Source: Anaeramoeba flamelloides (taxonomy: Eukaryota; Metamonada; Anaeramoebidae). From it: DNA of 64,000 nt. Position 1 is the first letter of the stretch, and the number at the start of each line of letters is the position of its first letter. The notes under the pieces are model-generated. The model had not been told where the DNA came from. It did no database searches and saw only the letters and a list, made by a program, of their open reading frames with translations. The position numbers and the translations under genes are program-made. This document shows positions 11,996-22,199 of this stretch, piece after piece. Location of the stretch: contig JANTQA010000044.1 of assembly GCA_027625915.1 (NCBI GenBank), positions 992,001 to 1,056,000 of the forward strand. The letters are read 5' to 3'.

Positions 11996-12911
11996 TATTA
12001 TTTTCTATTTTTTTTTTCATTAAAGCAAAGCTTTGTTTTCAAAAAAAAAAAAAAAAATCAGATTTATACCCCTATAAAAAGTAGTTTTTTATATCAGGTT
12101 ATAAAAATGTTGATAAGATGTTATAAATGTTTAAAATATTATAAAATTTTATCATAACAACTTTTATATTATAAATATTTCTTATAAACAATTTTATAAA
12201 ATTTGTAACATGTTAAAAACCTGATATAAGAATATTTTAAAAAAATATTGAAAAAATCATCATTATTAAAGGAAATTTTTTTATAAAAATGTTATATAGA
12301 TGTTATAAAAAAAGTTTTTGTATTGGGAATAAACCCATACGATAAAATATAACTGTATTCTGTATCTTAAATAGTAATAATCGTTTTATTGTTAAAATTC
12401 AAAAATAATTTTATATTTTGTATATCTTGATTTAATACAGAAATGGACAATAAATTTTTAATAAAAAAAAAATAAAACTTAATTTAACATTGATATAAAT
12501 ACACACAGTTAAAATTGAACATTAATTTAAAACTACAATTGAAAAATACTTAATTAAGACAATTACAGAAATTCCAATATAAGCTCAAATACTAATTAAA
12601 CTTTTGATAACTAAAAAAGTTAAAACTATCAAAATAAAAATTTAAATAAGTTTTTTTTAAGAGTTACAATATTCACGACAGGATCACAAAAATAAAAAAT
12701 TTTTTCGAGTTTACCTCATAATTTCAAAAATAAATAGAGGCACATTAGGGATTCTTATTGATTAAAAAAAATTAATAATAATAAAAAATTACTTTCCTTA
12801 ACTGAAATATTAAGTATTTTTGAAAAAATCAATAAACAATAAGAGCGTCAAATTTGTCACACTTTTATTTCTTTATTTTGATTTTATTTTTTTTGGATCT
12901 TGTGATTAGTA
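11996..12911. other. AT-rich spacer with a compound repeat at 12060-12330
   Basis: TTATATCAGGTT (about 12089-12100) is repeated in inverse orientation at 12218-12230. The segment TATAAAAATGTT followed by GATGTTATAAA occurs twice in direct orientation (about 12100 and 12285). This may be a decayed palindromic element. No gene was recognised. Confidence 0.4.
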
Positions 12912-13064
12912 TTTAAAGTGTAAACTGGAAAAATTTTCGCTTCCTATTCAATTTCCCTTTTCAAATCGAGTTTTTAAATTACAACTTACTACTTTGAGAA
13001 CTCAATTTAGTAAATTAAAATCTGGAAACAGGAAGTGAAACTTTTTTCCTATGAATAATTCAAA
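12912..13064. mobile_element. TA-flanked MITE, family 7, second copy
   Basis: 153 bp, related to 7357-7502: AAAATTTTCGCTTCC on the left pairs with GGAAGTGAAACTTTTTT on the right, and GAATAATTCAAA forms the right end. TA flanks both sides. The core ACAACTTACTACTTTGAGAACTC matches the nested copy. Confidence 0.55.
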
Positions 13065-13695
13065 TACTATTATCAATTATTAAAGTTTGTTTTTTTGTTT
13101 CACCACCTACCCCTGGAAAAAATCGATTGTTTTTAATTGTTTGTTTATCAAAAAATAATCCAATTTGTAAAATTATAACAGTCCAGAGCTCAAATTTTTT
13201 TTTTTTTCAGGAAAATAGTTAGCAAAAGGATAAGAAAACATTAAACTACATATTTTTTTGAGAATTGAAGTCTTCAAATATATTGTAAAAAAATCTTGTG
13301 AAAAAGATCTTATTATAAAAGTAACAACAAGATTGTTTTATAAGACTCAAAAAAGATTTTTCAAAAAATAGTATCCATAAGGATTTTGAAGATACAATTT
13401 CAATAGTATTAGTTTTTCAGTTATTATTGCTTCAGAAAATTATATATTTTTTTTCAAATCATTTTCGTTTGAAAAACTTAAGATGAAATTTTGGGTAAAC
13501 AGAACAAAATTTAGTTGTTTTGTTGAGAGGATAAAGTATTTTGAGTTATATTTTTGAACAAAAATATGAAGATTATGAGAATATTAAAAAAAAATATTTT
13601 TTTATCGGTTATTTTTGTTCAAAGTATCATATTTCCGATTTCCAAATCTTGAAACAGAGTTATTCCTGAACAACGAGATAAATTAAAAAACCAAA
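13065..13695. other. Spacer upstream of the orphan gene
   Basis: AT-rich leader region with no repeat or second gene recognised. The sequence just before the ATG (TTAAAAAACCAAAATG) is purine-rich, as at other starts in this window. Confidence 0.4.
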
Positions 13696-15741
13696 ATGAA
13701 TTTAAAGTTGCCATATGAACCAGTCATCGACCCAGAACTTGAAGAGATGTTTCCACCAGAAATAGCATTGACATTGTTTGATTTGAATAATTCGGAAATA
13801 AATTTGAGAAAACTAATTCCAGACACAGGCTCAATTGATGAATTCAAAAGTTCTCAGGAAAATATCATAAAAAAACTCACAAACAAGGAACAGGGGAAAG
13901 GGGCTTTTGTCACCAATACAAACACAAGCCGATATAATTTACAAAATTTGAATTTGGATAATTCTTTTCTTGAAAACACAAACCTCCTAGGATCCAATGT
14001 GAATCTTAATTTGAACAATTCCCTAAGTGACTTATACCAAAGATTAGATCAAGTACAATCTTTAACCGGCATCCAAGAAAGAGCAAGCGGAAATTTTCTG
14101 CTTGATCAAAAAGTGGACGATCAAAGCAATAAACAAAACAAAGACTCAAAAAAGGAAGCAATAAGCACACCATTACCAAAAAGGATGGCATTTATACCAC
14201 TACCTGATGGTGACCAAAAGAAAAAAATACACCCAGGGTTACCTGTAGAACCTACAAAGGTCGGCGAAAACAAAATATATTTACAATTTAATAATCCCCC
14301 AAAAATGAAAATATTTTTGAGCAACACAAAAGACAATAAAAGTTTTTTTCAAAATAAGGACAAAAATGAAATAAAGACAGCTAAAAGTAAAAATGTTCCT
14401 AGTGTTAATCCAAATGGAAATTTTCTGTTGCATTGTAAACAAAGCGGAGTCCAACAAGTAATTCAAAGAGAAGCAAGCTATAAACTAATTCAAAAAACGA
14501 TCCAAAACCAAACTTGTTTAAATATCAGAAAAAAAGTTGAAGAAAAAGAAAATTACGATGATGATGATGACGATGAAAACGATGACGATGACGATGATGA
14601 TGACGATGCCAATAACAATAATAATAACAATGATAGCGAAGAGGAAGAATACATTGATGAAGAGGAGGGAGAAGAAGATATTCAACAGCTTCTGGAAGAA
14701 AATGTAAACAAAGATCAACTAATTGGAACCGATACAATCAAGCACAGTAGAACAAGAAAAAGATCCAATTATGAACAACAAACGGTAAGGAAGAATTCAG
14801 TCGTGATCGAATCTGGCAAAGAAGTATTTAAATTGTTAACTGGGCTGTTGTGGGTAATTGGGGGGGGGGCAGCACAAAAAGTATTTCTCCCATTTACAAA
14901 GAAATTTGTGAATGTTGTCGGTGAGATTTTTGGGGCAAATGAAAAGGAAATCAAGGGTTTATGTACACACTTAAAATATTCGTTATCCAATGCGCGAAGA
15001 ACATTTACAGAGTTTATTACAGAAATTCTTGTCGGTGTCTTGTCATTGAACTATAACAAAGACCCACCTAACATTGCACTTACTTTAAAGTTCTTAATAT
15101 CAAAAATTTCTCATAATGAACACAAATCATCAAATTCGAACCCAAACGAAAACGACAAATCTGATGATATCCATGTCAAATTAGAAAAGGCTTATGAGCA
15201 AATCTTTACTGAGGAGGTATTAATGTATTGGTTTGAAAAACGCTTTTTTGAAAGACTCGGTGTACTTTTCAATCGAAAGGATCGAGAGAAATTCTTTAAA
15301 AAGCACTTATACTTCATTGGTAAGTCCAAATTCATCTTGTCTTGTGTGGTTGCTTCTGAGGAATTGGTGTTTGGAAGCACCGTCACCAAAAAGTATTCTG
15401 AATTTGTTGATTTGGAGTTTAACAATAATGCCATAAATGTATATCAACACAACAGAGGGAAAAAATTAGATCTGGTGAAAAATATTATCAATAAATATAA
15501 GCTCAATAATGGTAATTATTGGAACATTATTGCTGAGGATTATACAAGGCAAATGAAATTTAAACCAGATAATGTTTTTGAATTCTTCCCTTTTAAAAAT
15601 GTAATAAATCACCCTTTAATGAAAAAAATCACTACTAAGGGAGATTTCGAAAATCACAAGAAGAAAAAAATTTACCTTCATGACTCTGATCACAAAATAA
15701 AAGTAAATAGAACCTGGTTATTGAAAAAGCATGCCTACTAA
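13696..15741 (+). CDS. Orphan intronless protein with an Asp/Asn/Glu-rich block, function unknown
   Basis: A single uninterrupted frame of 681 codons from ATG to TAA. No known family was recognised. The N-terminal half is polar (Asn, Leu, Lys) and starts MNLKLPYEPVIDPELEEMF. Residues of about 287-335 form an almost pure Asp, Asn and Glu block. The C-terminal 300 residues look globular: a hydrophobic stretch around EVFKLLTGLLWVIGGGAAQK, then FTEFITEILVGVLSLNY, and a Phe/Lys-rich end. The window's only long G run (ten G) lies inside, at VIGGGAA. The gene stands alone in more than 10 kb of spacer and shows more balanced codon and base use than its flanks. It has no intron, although five of the other eight confident genes appear to have one. 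This could be a fast-evolving host gene or a gene acquired from a mobile or viral source; nothing in the sequence decides between them. Confidence 0.75.
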   Translation: MNLKLPYEPVIDPELEEMFPPEIALTLFDLNNSEINLRKLIPDTGSIDEFKSSQENIIKKLTNKEQGKGAFVTNTNTSRYNLQNLNLDNSFLENTNLLGSNVNLNLNNSLSDLYQRLDQVQSLTGIQERASGNFLLDQKVDDQSNKQNKDSKKEAISTPLPKRMAFIPLPDGDQKKKIHPGLPVEPTKVGENKIYLQFNNPPKMKIFLSNTKDNKSFFQNKDKNEIKTAKSKNVPSVNPNGNFLLHCKQSGVQQVIQREASYKLIQKTIQNQTCLNIRKKVEEKENYDDDDDDENDDDDDDDDDANNNNNNNDSEEEEYIDEEEGEEDIQQLLEENVNKDQLIGTDTIKHSRTRKRSNYEQQTVRKNSVVIESGKEVFKLLTGLLWVIGGGAAQKVFLPFTKKFVNVVGEIFGANEKEIKGLCTHLKYSLSNARRTFTEFITEILVGVLSLNYNKDPPNIALTLKFLISKISHNEHKSSNSNPNENDKSDDIHVKLEKAYEQIFTEEVLMYWFEKRFFERLGVLFNRKDREKFFKKHLYFIGKSKFILSCVVASEELVFGSTVTKKYSEFVDLEFNNNAINVYQHNRGKKLDLVKNIINKYKLNNGNYWNIIAEDYTRQMKFKPDNVFEFFPFKNVINHPLMKKITTKGDFENHKKKKIYLHDSDHKIKVNRTWLLKKHAY

Positions 15742-17778
15742 AAAATATTTTTAGAAAAAAATCTCTGTTTTTTTAGAAAATTTTACTATTTTTATCAACA
15801 ACCATTTAAATTGAATATTCTATTTTTTCAATCCAAGATATTTTTATCAATTAATAATTTTCTTTTTTCGATTCCAATTATTGGTTTCCTATTTTATCAA
15901 TTAATTGCTTTATTTGTAGACAAGTTTTTGAATGTTTAATTTTGAAAACTCGAATAAATTAATATATCACCGATTTCTTGTTTCTATTTCTTATCTTTGA
16001 TCTTTGAATATTTTGGTTTTTGTGAACGTATAACCTAATCTAAAAAAAAAAAAACAATTCAACCTTATTTCTGAAAAAAAAAAAAAAAATTAAAGGATAC
16101 ATTTTGACTAGGATATTTCCAAATTTTCTTAATTAAACCGAAAAATCCCAATCTAAAAATCCTATCTGTTTATTTATATCAAAAGAAAATCTTAACAATT
16201 ATAGTTAAATTGTCTTTAATAAAATCACAATAGAATTATTATCTTCATCAAGAAAAAGTATTATTTTTTTCTATAAATTTTCAAATCAACCTTATTTTAT
16301 GTTAATAAAAAAAGCATTCTATAAACATAATTTTCAGAATTATGGTAATTTATTCATTTCTGAAATTCTTAATTATAATTTTCGTGATTAGTGTTAGGTT
16401 AATTTAGAATAAATAATGAAAATTTTTTTAATTTTTAACATGTTAAAATTTCAAAGGCAAATCGAAATGAAAAATAATTTTTTATGTTTAAAACAGTATC
16501 CACCATAAAGCTAAAATTTCTACTTTTTTGCAATTTTGAAGAGTATTAGAAAAAAATATTTTTTACTTTGGATGTGTCTCCTTGATTTTTAGTATTCAAA
16601 ATACTTTTTGAAAAATAATTTTGACCATTTTTTTTTTGCATTCATAAAATAGAATACCCCCATAGACTGTTAATTTGAGTGTATTATTTACTTTTCAAAT
16701 GATAAAGTGTTCACTTTTTGTTCCTATATAAACATTCTATTGTTTTTTTATATTTTATGTTTAGAAATAAATATAAATAATTATTTTATTATGGAAATAT
16801 TTTGAATATCAAAATTGACAAAAATGACAATGAAATAATCAATGAGTTTTCTGCTATATATAAAATTAAAAAAAGTCGAAATTGTTGATTTATATTATTT
16901 GAATCTTCATTTAATTGAACTTAATCTAAAAGTAAAATGAATACCAGGGGATTAAATACAAAAATAAATAAAAAAGATTAACTATCTTTTTTGTTATTAA
17001 ACCTATTTTGTGAAATATTTTGAATTTAATCGTTATTTTTAGAATATTGAAGCAAAAAATTGCTTTAAAATCAAAGTGGATTTAAATAAAAGAACACACT
17101 TAATGATTTCTATTATCCTATATATTTCTTAATTAGTAAATCTAATAGATTAATAAGTTGGGATTTATGGATTATTCCTAAAATAATAAGTATAATCAAT
17201 GTAAACGTTCAACCCACCCATCAACTAGGTATAAAACCAAAAGAAAAATATCTTTTATTCTGAACACAGGTTGAATATCTTTCTAATGATTCATTTTTTA
17301 ATATTTATTTTTTTTAAAAAAAATGGGAAGATCTTTTTATTGATCTAATTATTTTTTCTTTAATTCTAAAATAGGACAAAATAAACTATTTTTCATAAAT
17401 TTTGACTCACTTTATAATGTTAATGGGAGTTGTTTTGAGGGTTGATTCCAGTATTATTTACAAAAAATATTTTCAAATTTTTGGATAAGAATCATTTTTT
17501 CTAATTTTACAAATTTTTCTTTTGCTTTTTCAATTTTTTGTTTTTCTATTGTTTTTCTTTATTCTTTTTCTTTCTTTTTTTTTCTTTTTCTTTTTCTTTT
17601 TCTTTTTCTGTTAAAAAGATCTAGTGGAAAAAAAAAGAGATTTTCGAAAAGAAAAATAATCACTAAGAAAATTGAGACTATGTAATGTCTTTGAAAATGG
17701 ATTTAATTATTCATAAAAAATATTGTTGTTCAACTTATTTTCAGTGAAAGTTCAGTAATAAAAAATCGGTAATGCTCA
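15742..17778. other. AT-rich spacer
   Basis: No gene was recognised. A pyrimidine-rich (CTTTTT)n microsatellite lies near 17560-17610. The segment near 17390-17420 (AAATTTTGACTCACTTTATAATG) resembles one end of the element at 17779, so a decayed partial copy may be present. Confidence 0.45.
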
Positions 17779-17976
17779 TTTCAAAAATTTTGACTCACTT
17801 TTTAATAGTTTTTGGTTATATTTTTTTTTAATTTTTAATATATCAGGCTTTTATAGATTAAGAATGACTTTAAAGAGAATTACAAATCATATTTAGTTAT
17901 TAATTGCTCTTGAATACTAAAGGATAATTTTTTTTTTTTCAATTTATTATTTCAGGTGAGTCACAATTTTTGAAAA
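17779..17976. mobile_element. Small inverted-repeat element
   Basis: The left end TTTCAAAAATTTTGACTCAC is matched by the complement of the right end (GTGAGTCACAATTTTTGAAA). The interior is AT-rich and non-coding. The target duplication is not clear. Confidence 0.45.
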
Positions 17977-19806
17977 AGAGTTTATTTTGTAAAAACATCA
18001 AGTATTAAATTCGAATATATTATTAATACTTCTATAGATACGAATATACTGAATTTTAATTTAATTCCTTTATATATAACCCTAAAATTCCAAATAATTA
18101 CCTATTGTACCAAAATTGATGGGGGGTTGAAATAAAAAATAATAAAGTAACGCAATAAACGCCAAAAGAACAATATTTAATAATTTAATGATTGTTGAAA
18201 ATTTCCTTCCTAATGTATTTTAAAGATGGAACAGTATTGGAAATATTTGATTTAAGATTTTATTGTTCTGATATATTTTGTTACATCCTTGACTAAAAGT
18301 CTTTTAAAGATTTTAAAATAGTTTAAATAAATCTAAAAATAGTTCAAAGTTTAAAAAAAATAAGATATTTTTATTTATAAAAATACAAAAGAATTATCCC
18401 TAAAATATGATGATATTTTTATTATATGAAAAAAAAAGCCATAGTATTTTTTTTTAATGGTTTATGGTGGCCATTGAATCATGAACTATTGCCCTTGTAT
18501 GGAAGTAGTTATTTAAGTGTTTAGTAGTAGGCTTGAATGTCTTTTTATAAGTAATGTTAACTAGTAGAGCATAAGTGTTTTTCTCTTTTGTTTTTTGTTT
18601 TATTATTTTTACTATTTTCTTTTTCATTTTTTCAAAAAGCCCTCTTCTTATTTCATTTATAATTATAAAGTTACTAAAATTAATTGTATAAAAAAAAAAA
18701 ACTGATAATAAATTAACAAAAAAAATTGTATAATAATATTAAAAATTTATAACTAAACAAAAAAGAATTACTTTTTTAAAAGACATTACACAATTAAAGA
18801 TAAAGATATTTAAGAAAATTTAAATAAAAAATAAAGGTGTTTTTCTTAATCAGAATTTTAAAAAATAATTATTTTTTAATTTTTTTTTGATGATCTCAAG
18901 AATAGTTATGTTTGGAGAATATTTGTCTGTAGTAAATAATAATTCAAAGAATTACTAAAATAAAATTTAAATAAAATCTGAAAATACAACATGAATGTCA
19001 TTTAGTCTTATATCTCAAAAAATAATCTACATAAAAAATTAAATTTCTATAATTTTTTTTTTATTTTTTTTTTTAAATTTTTTTCTCTGAAATTTTAATA
19101 ATAGATATTAAACCATATTAAAGTTTTTGATTTTTTTTCTTCAAAATTTTGGAGAATCTAGAACTAAAGAATACTAATATAACTTTCAAATGTTTTAATT
19201 TCGGTTTTTTTTTTTTATTGTTTTGTGACGACATTAATTAAGTTATATTAAATATTTTTACAACTATATTTTTTTTTCAAATAAAAGGGCAATATAAAAT
19301 TTCAAAAATAATTTCATAATTGAATCAAATTAATTGTAGTCTCATTCTAAAAAATAGGAAACTCTTTAAAACATAAAAAAAAACACTCAACTGAATATTT
19401 AAAACTCATTAAAACAAAACAATAAAAATTAAAATTTAAATATTTTAAAAATTGATGTGTCCTTTTATTTGAAAGGGGAAATCTCGTTTTGCAAATTGTA
19501 AAAAAAAAAATTATAAACTCAATAAAAACCTTTTAACATCGTGAATTGGGGAAAAATTCTTTAGATTTTATTGATAACTCTTTACAAGTCAAATGTTTGA
19601 TCTTTAAATTCTCTTTTTCAATTAAATCCGCAATTCATCTGGTTATTTTGTTGGAATTGTTTTTTTCTTTATTTTCTCTTTTCTTTGTTCCATACATCGA
19701 TCTAATGGTGGTATTTTTTAATTCCTATATCTAACTCATTCGAAATCAAACTTAAACTGTTTCCATTTTTATACTGTCAGATTATTTCCCAAATTGATTT
19801 CTTCTT
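17977..19806. other. AT-rich spacer
   Basis: Nothing coding was recognised. A short open frame near 19546-19734 is rich in Phe and Ser and looks like chance. Confidence 0.5.
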
Positions 19807-20266
19807 ACTGCTGAGAGAAAAATGTTGGACAGAGAAAAATGGTTGGACAGCATTTTTAATTGGGAACATTAGTAAAATTGAAAATCAAATCCTATTGATA
19901 ACTAGACGATTTTTATATAAATCCAGTTTTAAAGGTGTTACAAGTTCACTAGTCTGTGTTTTGTGTAGAATACTCATTTGAATGGTTGATAACTAAAGTA
20001 GATCATGCTATTTTAACAAAAATCCAAGTTGTGGTAAAGTTTTCTATTAATTCTGAAAATGTTCATTTTTAAACTTGCTTTAGATTATAAGAGATACGGT
20101 TTTGAAATGGTAGAATTACTTTAATCGTTATTCGAATAAGTAGATTATTGTTATTTTCTTTAGTTATTTCACAAACGATTGAAATTAAAAATCATTTTCA
20201 GTAATGTTCCCAATTAAAATTGCTGCCCAACCATTTTTCTGTGTCCAACATTTTTCTCTCAACAGT
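19807..20266. mobile_element. Long inverted-repeat MITE related to family 3
   Basis: The left end ACTGCTGAGAGAAAAATG and the complement of the right end ACTGTTGAGAGAAAAATG form a terminal repeat of about 60 bases that continues through GGTTGGACAGCA and AATTGGGAACATTA. The interior shares order and sequence (AATACTC, GATAACTAAAGTAGATCA, AATAAGT) with family 3 copies at 40880, 45154 and 59783. It is non-coding. Confidence 0.65.
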
Positions 20267-20647
20267 TATCTTGTTTTTTCATTAACCAAAAGTTCAAGAT
20301 CCATAAATAAATAAAAAAACAAAAAATGAAAAAATGAATAAAAAAAATGAAAATCATCAATAAGTAATTATCTTATTAACAATAAAATTTAATAGTATTG
20401 ACGATTTGAGAGGTGTGCCCTTTTGTTTGAAAAAGAGTTTATTTTAGGAAATTAATTTTGAATAAAATCAATAAATGGTTTATAATTGCAATACAAATAC
20501 CTCTAAATTCTTAAAATTTACAATATTTTTTAATATCCTTTAATTTATTAACTTTTATTTAAAGTGTGTGAAACGTTTGTGGATATCTGATCTTAGATAA
20601 ACCTTTGAAGTTGATGTTGCTCATTTCAAGAAATAATTGTCATGAAA
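20267..20647. other. Short spacer 3' of the thioesterase gene
   Basis: AT-rich, with a GTTTGAAAAAGAGTTTATTTTA motif near 20428 that also occurs near 17974. No gene was recognised. Confidence 0.4.
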
Positions 20648-21334
20648 TTAGTTCTTTAGTAAATTTAAGATCCACTCAGATGTTTGCTTCAACTCCTTGG
20701 AAGAAATTTGATGATCTAATCCACGGAACACTGAATACTGAACATTCATTCCCATTTGCATCATTTCGATGTATGATATTTGGCTCCACTCTTGTAAAAT
20801 TGTGTCGTCTGCTGAACCATGATACATGAGCACAGGAGTAGATTTATTTATTTGTTTCCTCTCTTTTGAGTTTAATTTTGAATTGACTAAAAACCCTGAG
20901 AGCATTATTACACCAGCAATTTTTTTCTCACTTTTAAACATCGTCGTAAAGAGGCACATCCCTGCACCTTGGCTAAATCCTAATAAAAAGATGATTGGAT
21001 CAGTCTCTTTTTCAATTAAGATTTGATGCTCTTCGTCAATTAAATCCCTCACCATCTCTGAAATCTCCTCCAATTGCTTTGGATCTTTGTCCTCCTTCGG
21101 CTTTGGCTTGGCAAGGTTATACCAAGAGTTTGTTTTTTTTCCGCCAATGAAATCAACAGGAATGACAGGCGCAGTGGGCATGACAAATCGTGTGTTTGGT
21201 AAAGACTTTTGTAAGATCTTGGCAGTTTCAATATATGATCCTCCTTTGTCACCAAACCCGTGAAGAAGTAAGATCGTAGAGAGGTGTTTTTTTTTTGGTT
21301 CAACAAGAAATTTTGCTAGCTTTGTATTTTCCAT
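20648..21334 (-). CDS. Acyl-protein thioesterase (LYPLA/APT family)
   Basis: A complete 228-residue alpha/beta hydrolase, the usual length of the APT1/LYPLA family. These cytosolic enzymes remove palmitate and related acyl chains from cysteines of signalling proteins. The early oxyanion loop is LLHGFGDKG (residues 24-31). The nucleophile is Ser121 in GFSQG. The acid is Asp176 in the HGSADD motif, and the base is His208 in GLDHQ. All three are present, so the enzyme should be active. The family Trp also occurs in the NSWYNL segment. The start is the ATG at 21334, directly before ENTKLAKFL; no intron is needed. It has no signal peptide or transmembrane segment. The insert rich in Lys, Pro and Glu around residues 76-90 is longer than usual. 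The family call is secure; which paralogue (APT1 or APT2-like) is not. Confidence 0.93.
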   Translation of the reverse strand: MENTKLAKFLVEPKKKHLSTILLLHGFGDKGGSYIETAKILQKSLPNTRFVMPTAPVIPVDFIGGKKTNSWYNLAKPKPKEDKDPKQLEEISEMVRDLIDEEHQILIEKETDPIIFLLGFSQGAGMCLFTTMFKSEKKIAGVIMLSGFLVNSKLNSKERKQINKSTPVLMYHGSADDTILQEWSQISYIEMMQMGMNVQYSVFRGLDHQISSKELKQTSEWILNLLKN

Positions 21335-21727
21335 TGAATTTGAAAAAGTTAAAGTAATTCAAAAAAAATGAAATTTTTTTTTTTGTTTCACGACAAGAAT
21401 AGCACAAAAATTGTAGTCACTTTTTTTCCTTAGCAACACTTTGTTTTTTTAAAATTGTTCCAAATTTTGAAAGGAATTAGAAGATCACAATGCAACAACT
21501 TTCAATTTAAATGTTTTTACAAGTTATACTTTTAAAAACATGTAATTTAAACAACTTTCCAATTTTTTGTTTTCATAAAAAGAGTTTCAGGTATTGAAAG
21601 TTTACAAATATTTTTCTTTTACATAACTTTCAAAAATTTCAATTAAATTCAAAATGCTATCTTTTGTTAATTTTTTCTTTTTATCCCTTTTTTTGGCTTA
21701 CAAAAGTTTGTACCAAGTATTTGAAAT
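21335..21727. promoter_or_regulatory. Spacer upstream of the thioesterase gene
   Basis: A 393-bp AT-rich interval that must hold the thioesterase promoter and, if the next exon is real, a divergent promoter. No recognisable core element can be named. Confidence 0.3.
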
Positions 21728-21950
21728 TTGAAACAATATGAAAGAATATCAGAGACTGAAATCTTGCAGACTGTTAGCCTGAAAGTTCGAAAAAGTCTTG
21801 AAAGTATTTGTATGGATTGTGCTATTCTTGTCGTGTTAAGGTCTAAGAAGGTCTACGGTTTTAAGTGGGAACGAATTCCTAGGGTGAAAAAAACTGTTAT
21901 AACGCCAATATGGTTGGTCTCAAAAAGGTTAGTATGTAATTGGTTGTTAA
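21728..21950 (+). other. Possible coding exon with a BRCT-like end
   Basis: An open frame with protein-like composition, richer in G and C than its flanks. It contains SLKVRKSLESICMDCAIL, then ILVVLRSKKVYG and VKKTVITPIWLVSKR. The VITPIWLVSK end resembles the last helix of a BRCT domain (pattern VVTPxWLxDC). A donor follows (AAAAAG/GTTAGT). A phase-compatible acceptor near 22174 (AAAATAG) would add ITSEISSQIRNNNINYSVV. There is no in-frame ATG and a stop lies just upstream of the frame, so earlier exons would be needed, or this is a gene fragment. The BRCT resemblance is weak and not decisive. Confidence 0.3.
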
Positions 21951-22199
21951 TTTTCATTTTGTCAATTTTGAGCTATATTTTTTGGGAGATATTTTTCTCT
22001 TATTTTTTTTAATTAAAAATAACCCTTAAAAGATAAAATTATTAACTTTTGCAAAAAAAAAACAATGATATTTTTCAACAAACGAAAACCTGACGAATTC
22101 TAACCAACCAATGCATTAAATATTTAATTAACAAAGTATGGAATTTTTTTTTTAATTTGGGTTTAAAAATAGGATTACTAGTGAAATCTCTTCTCAAAT

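Noticed and set aside
13696-15741. The orphan gene as a transposase or capsid gene
   Set aside because: No catalytic triad, zinc knuckle, integrase or capsid signature could be seen, and no terminal repeats bracket it.
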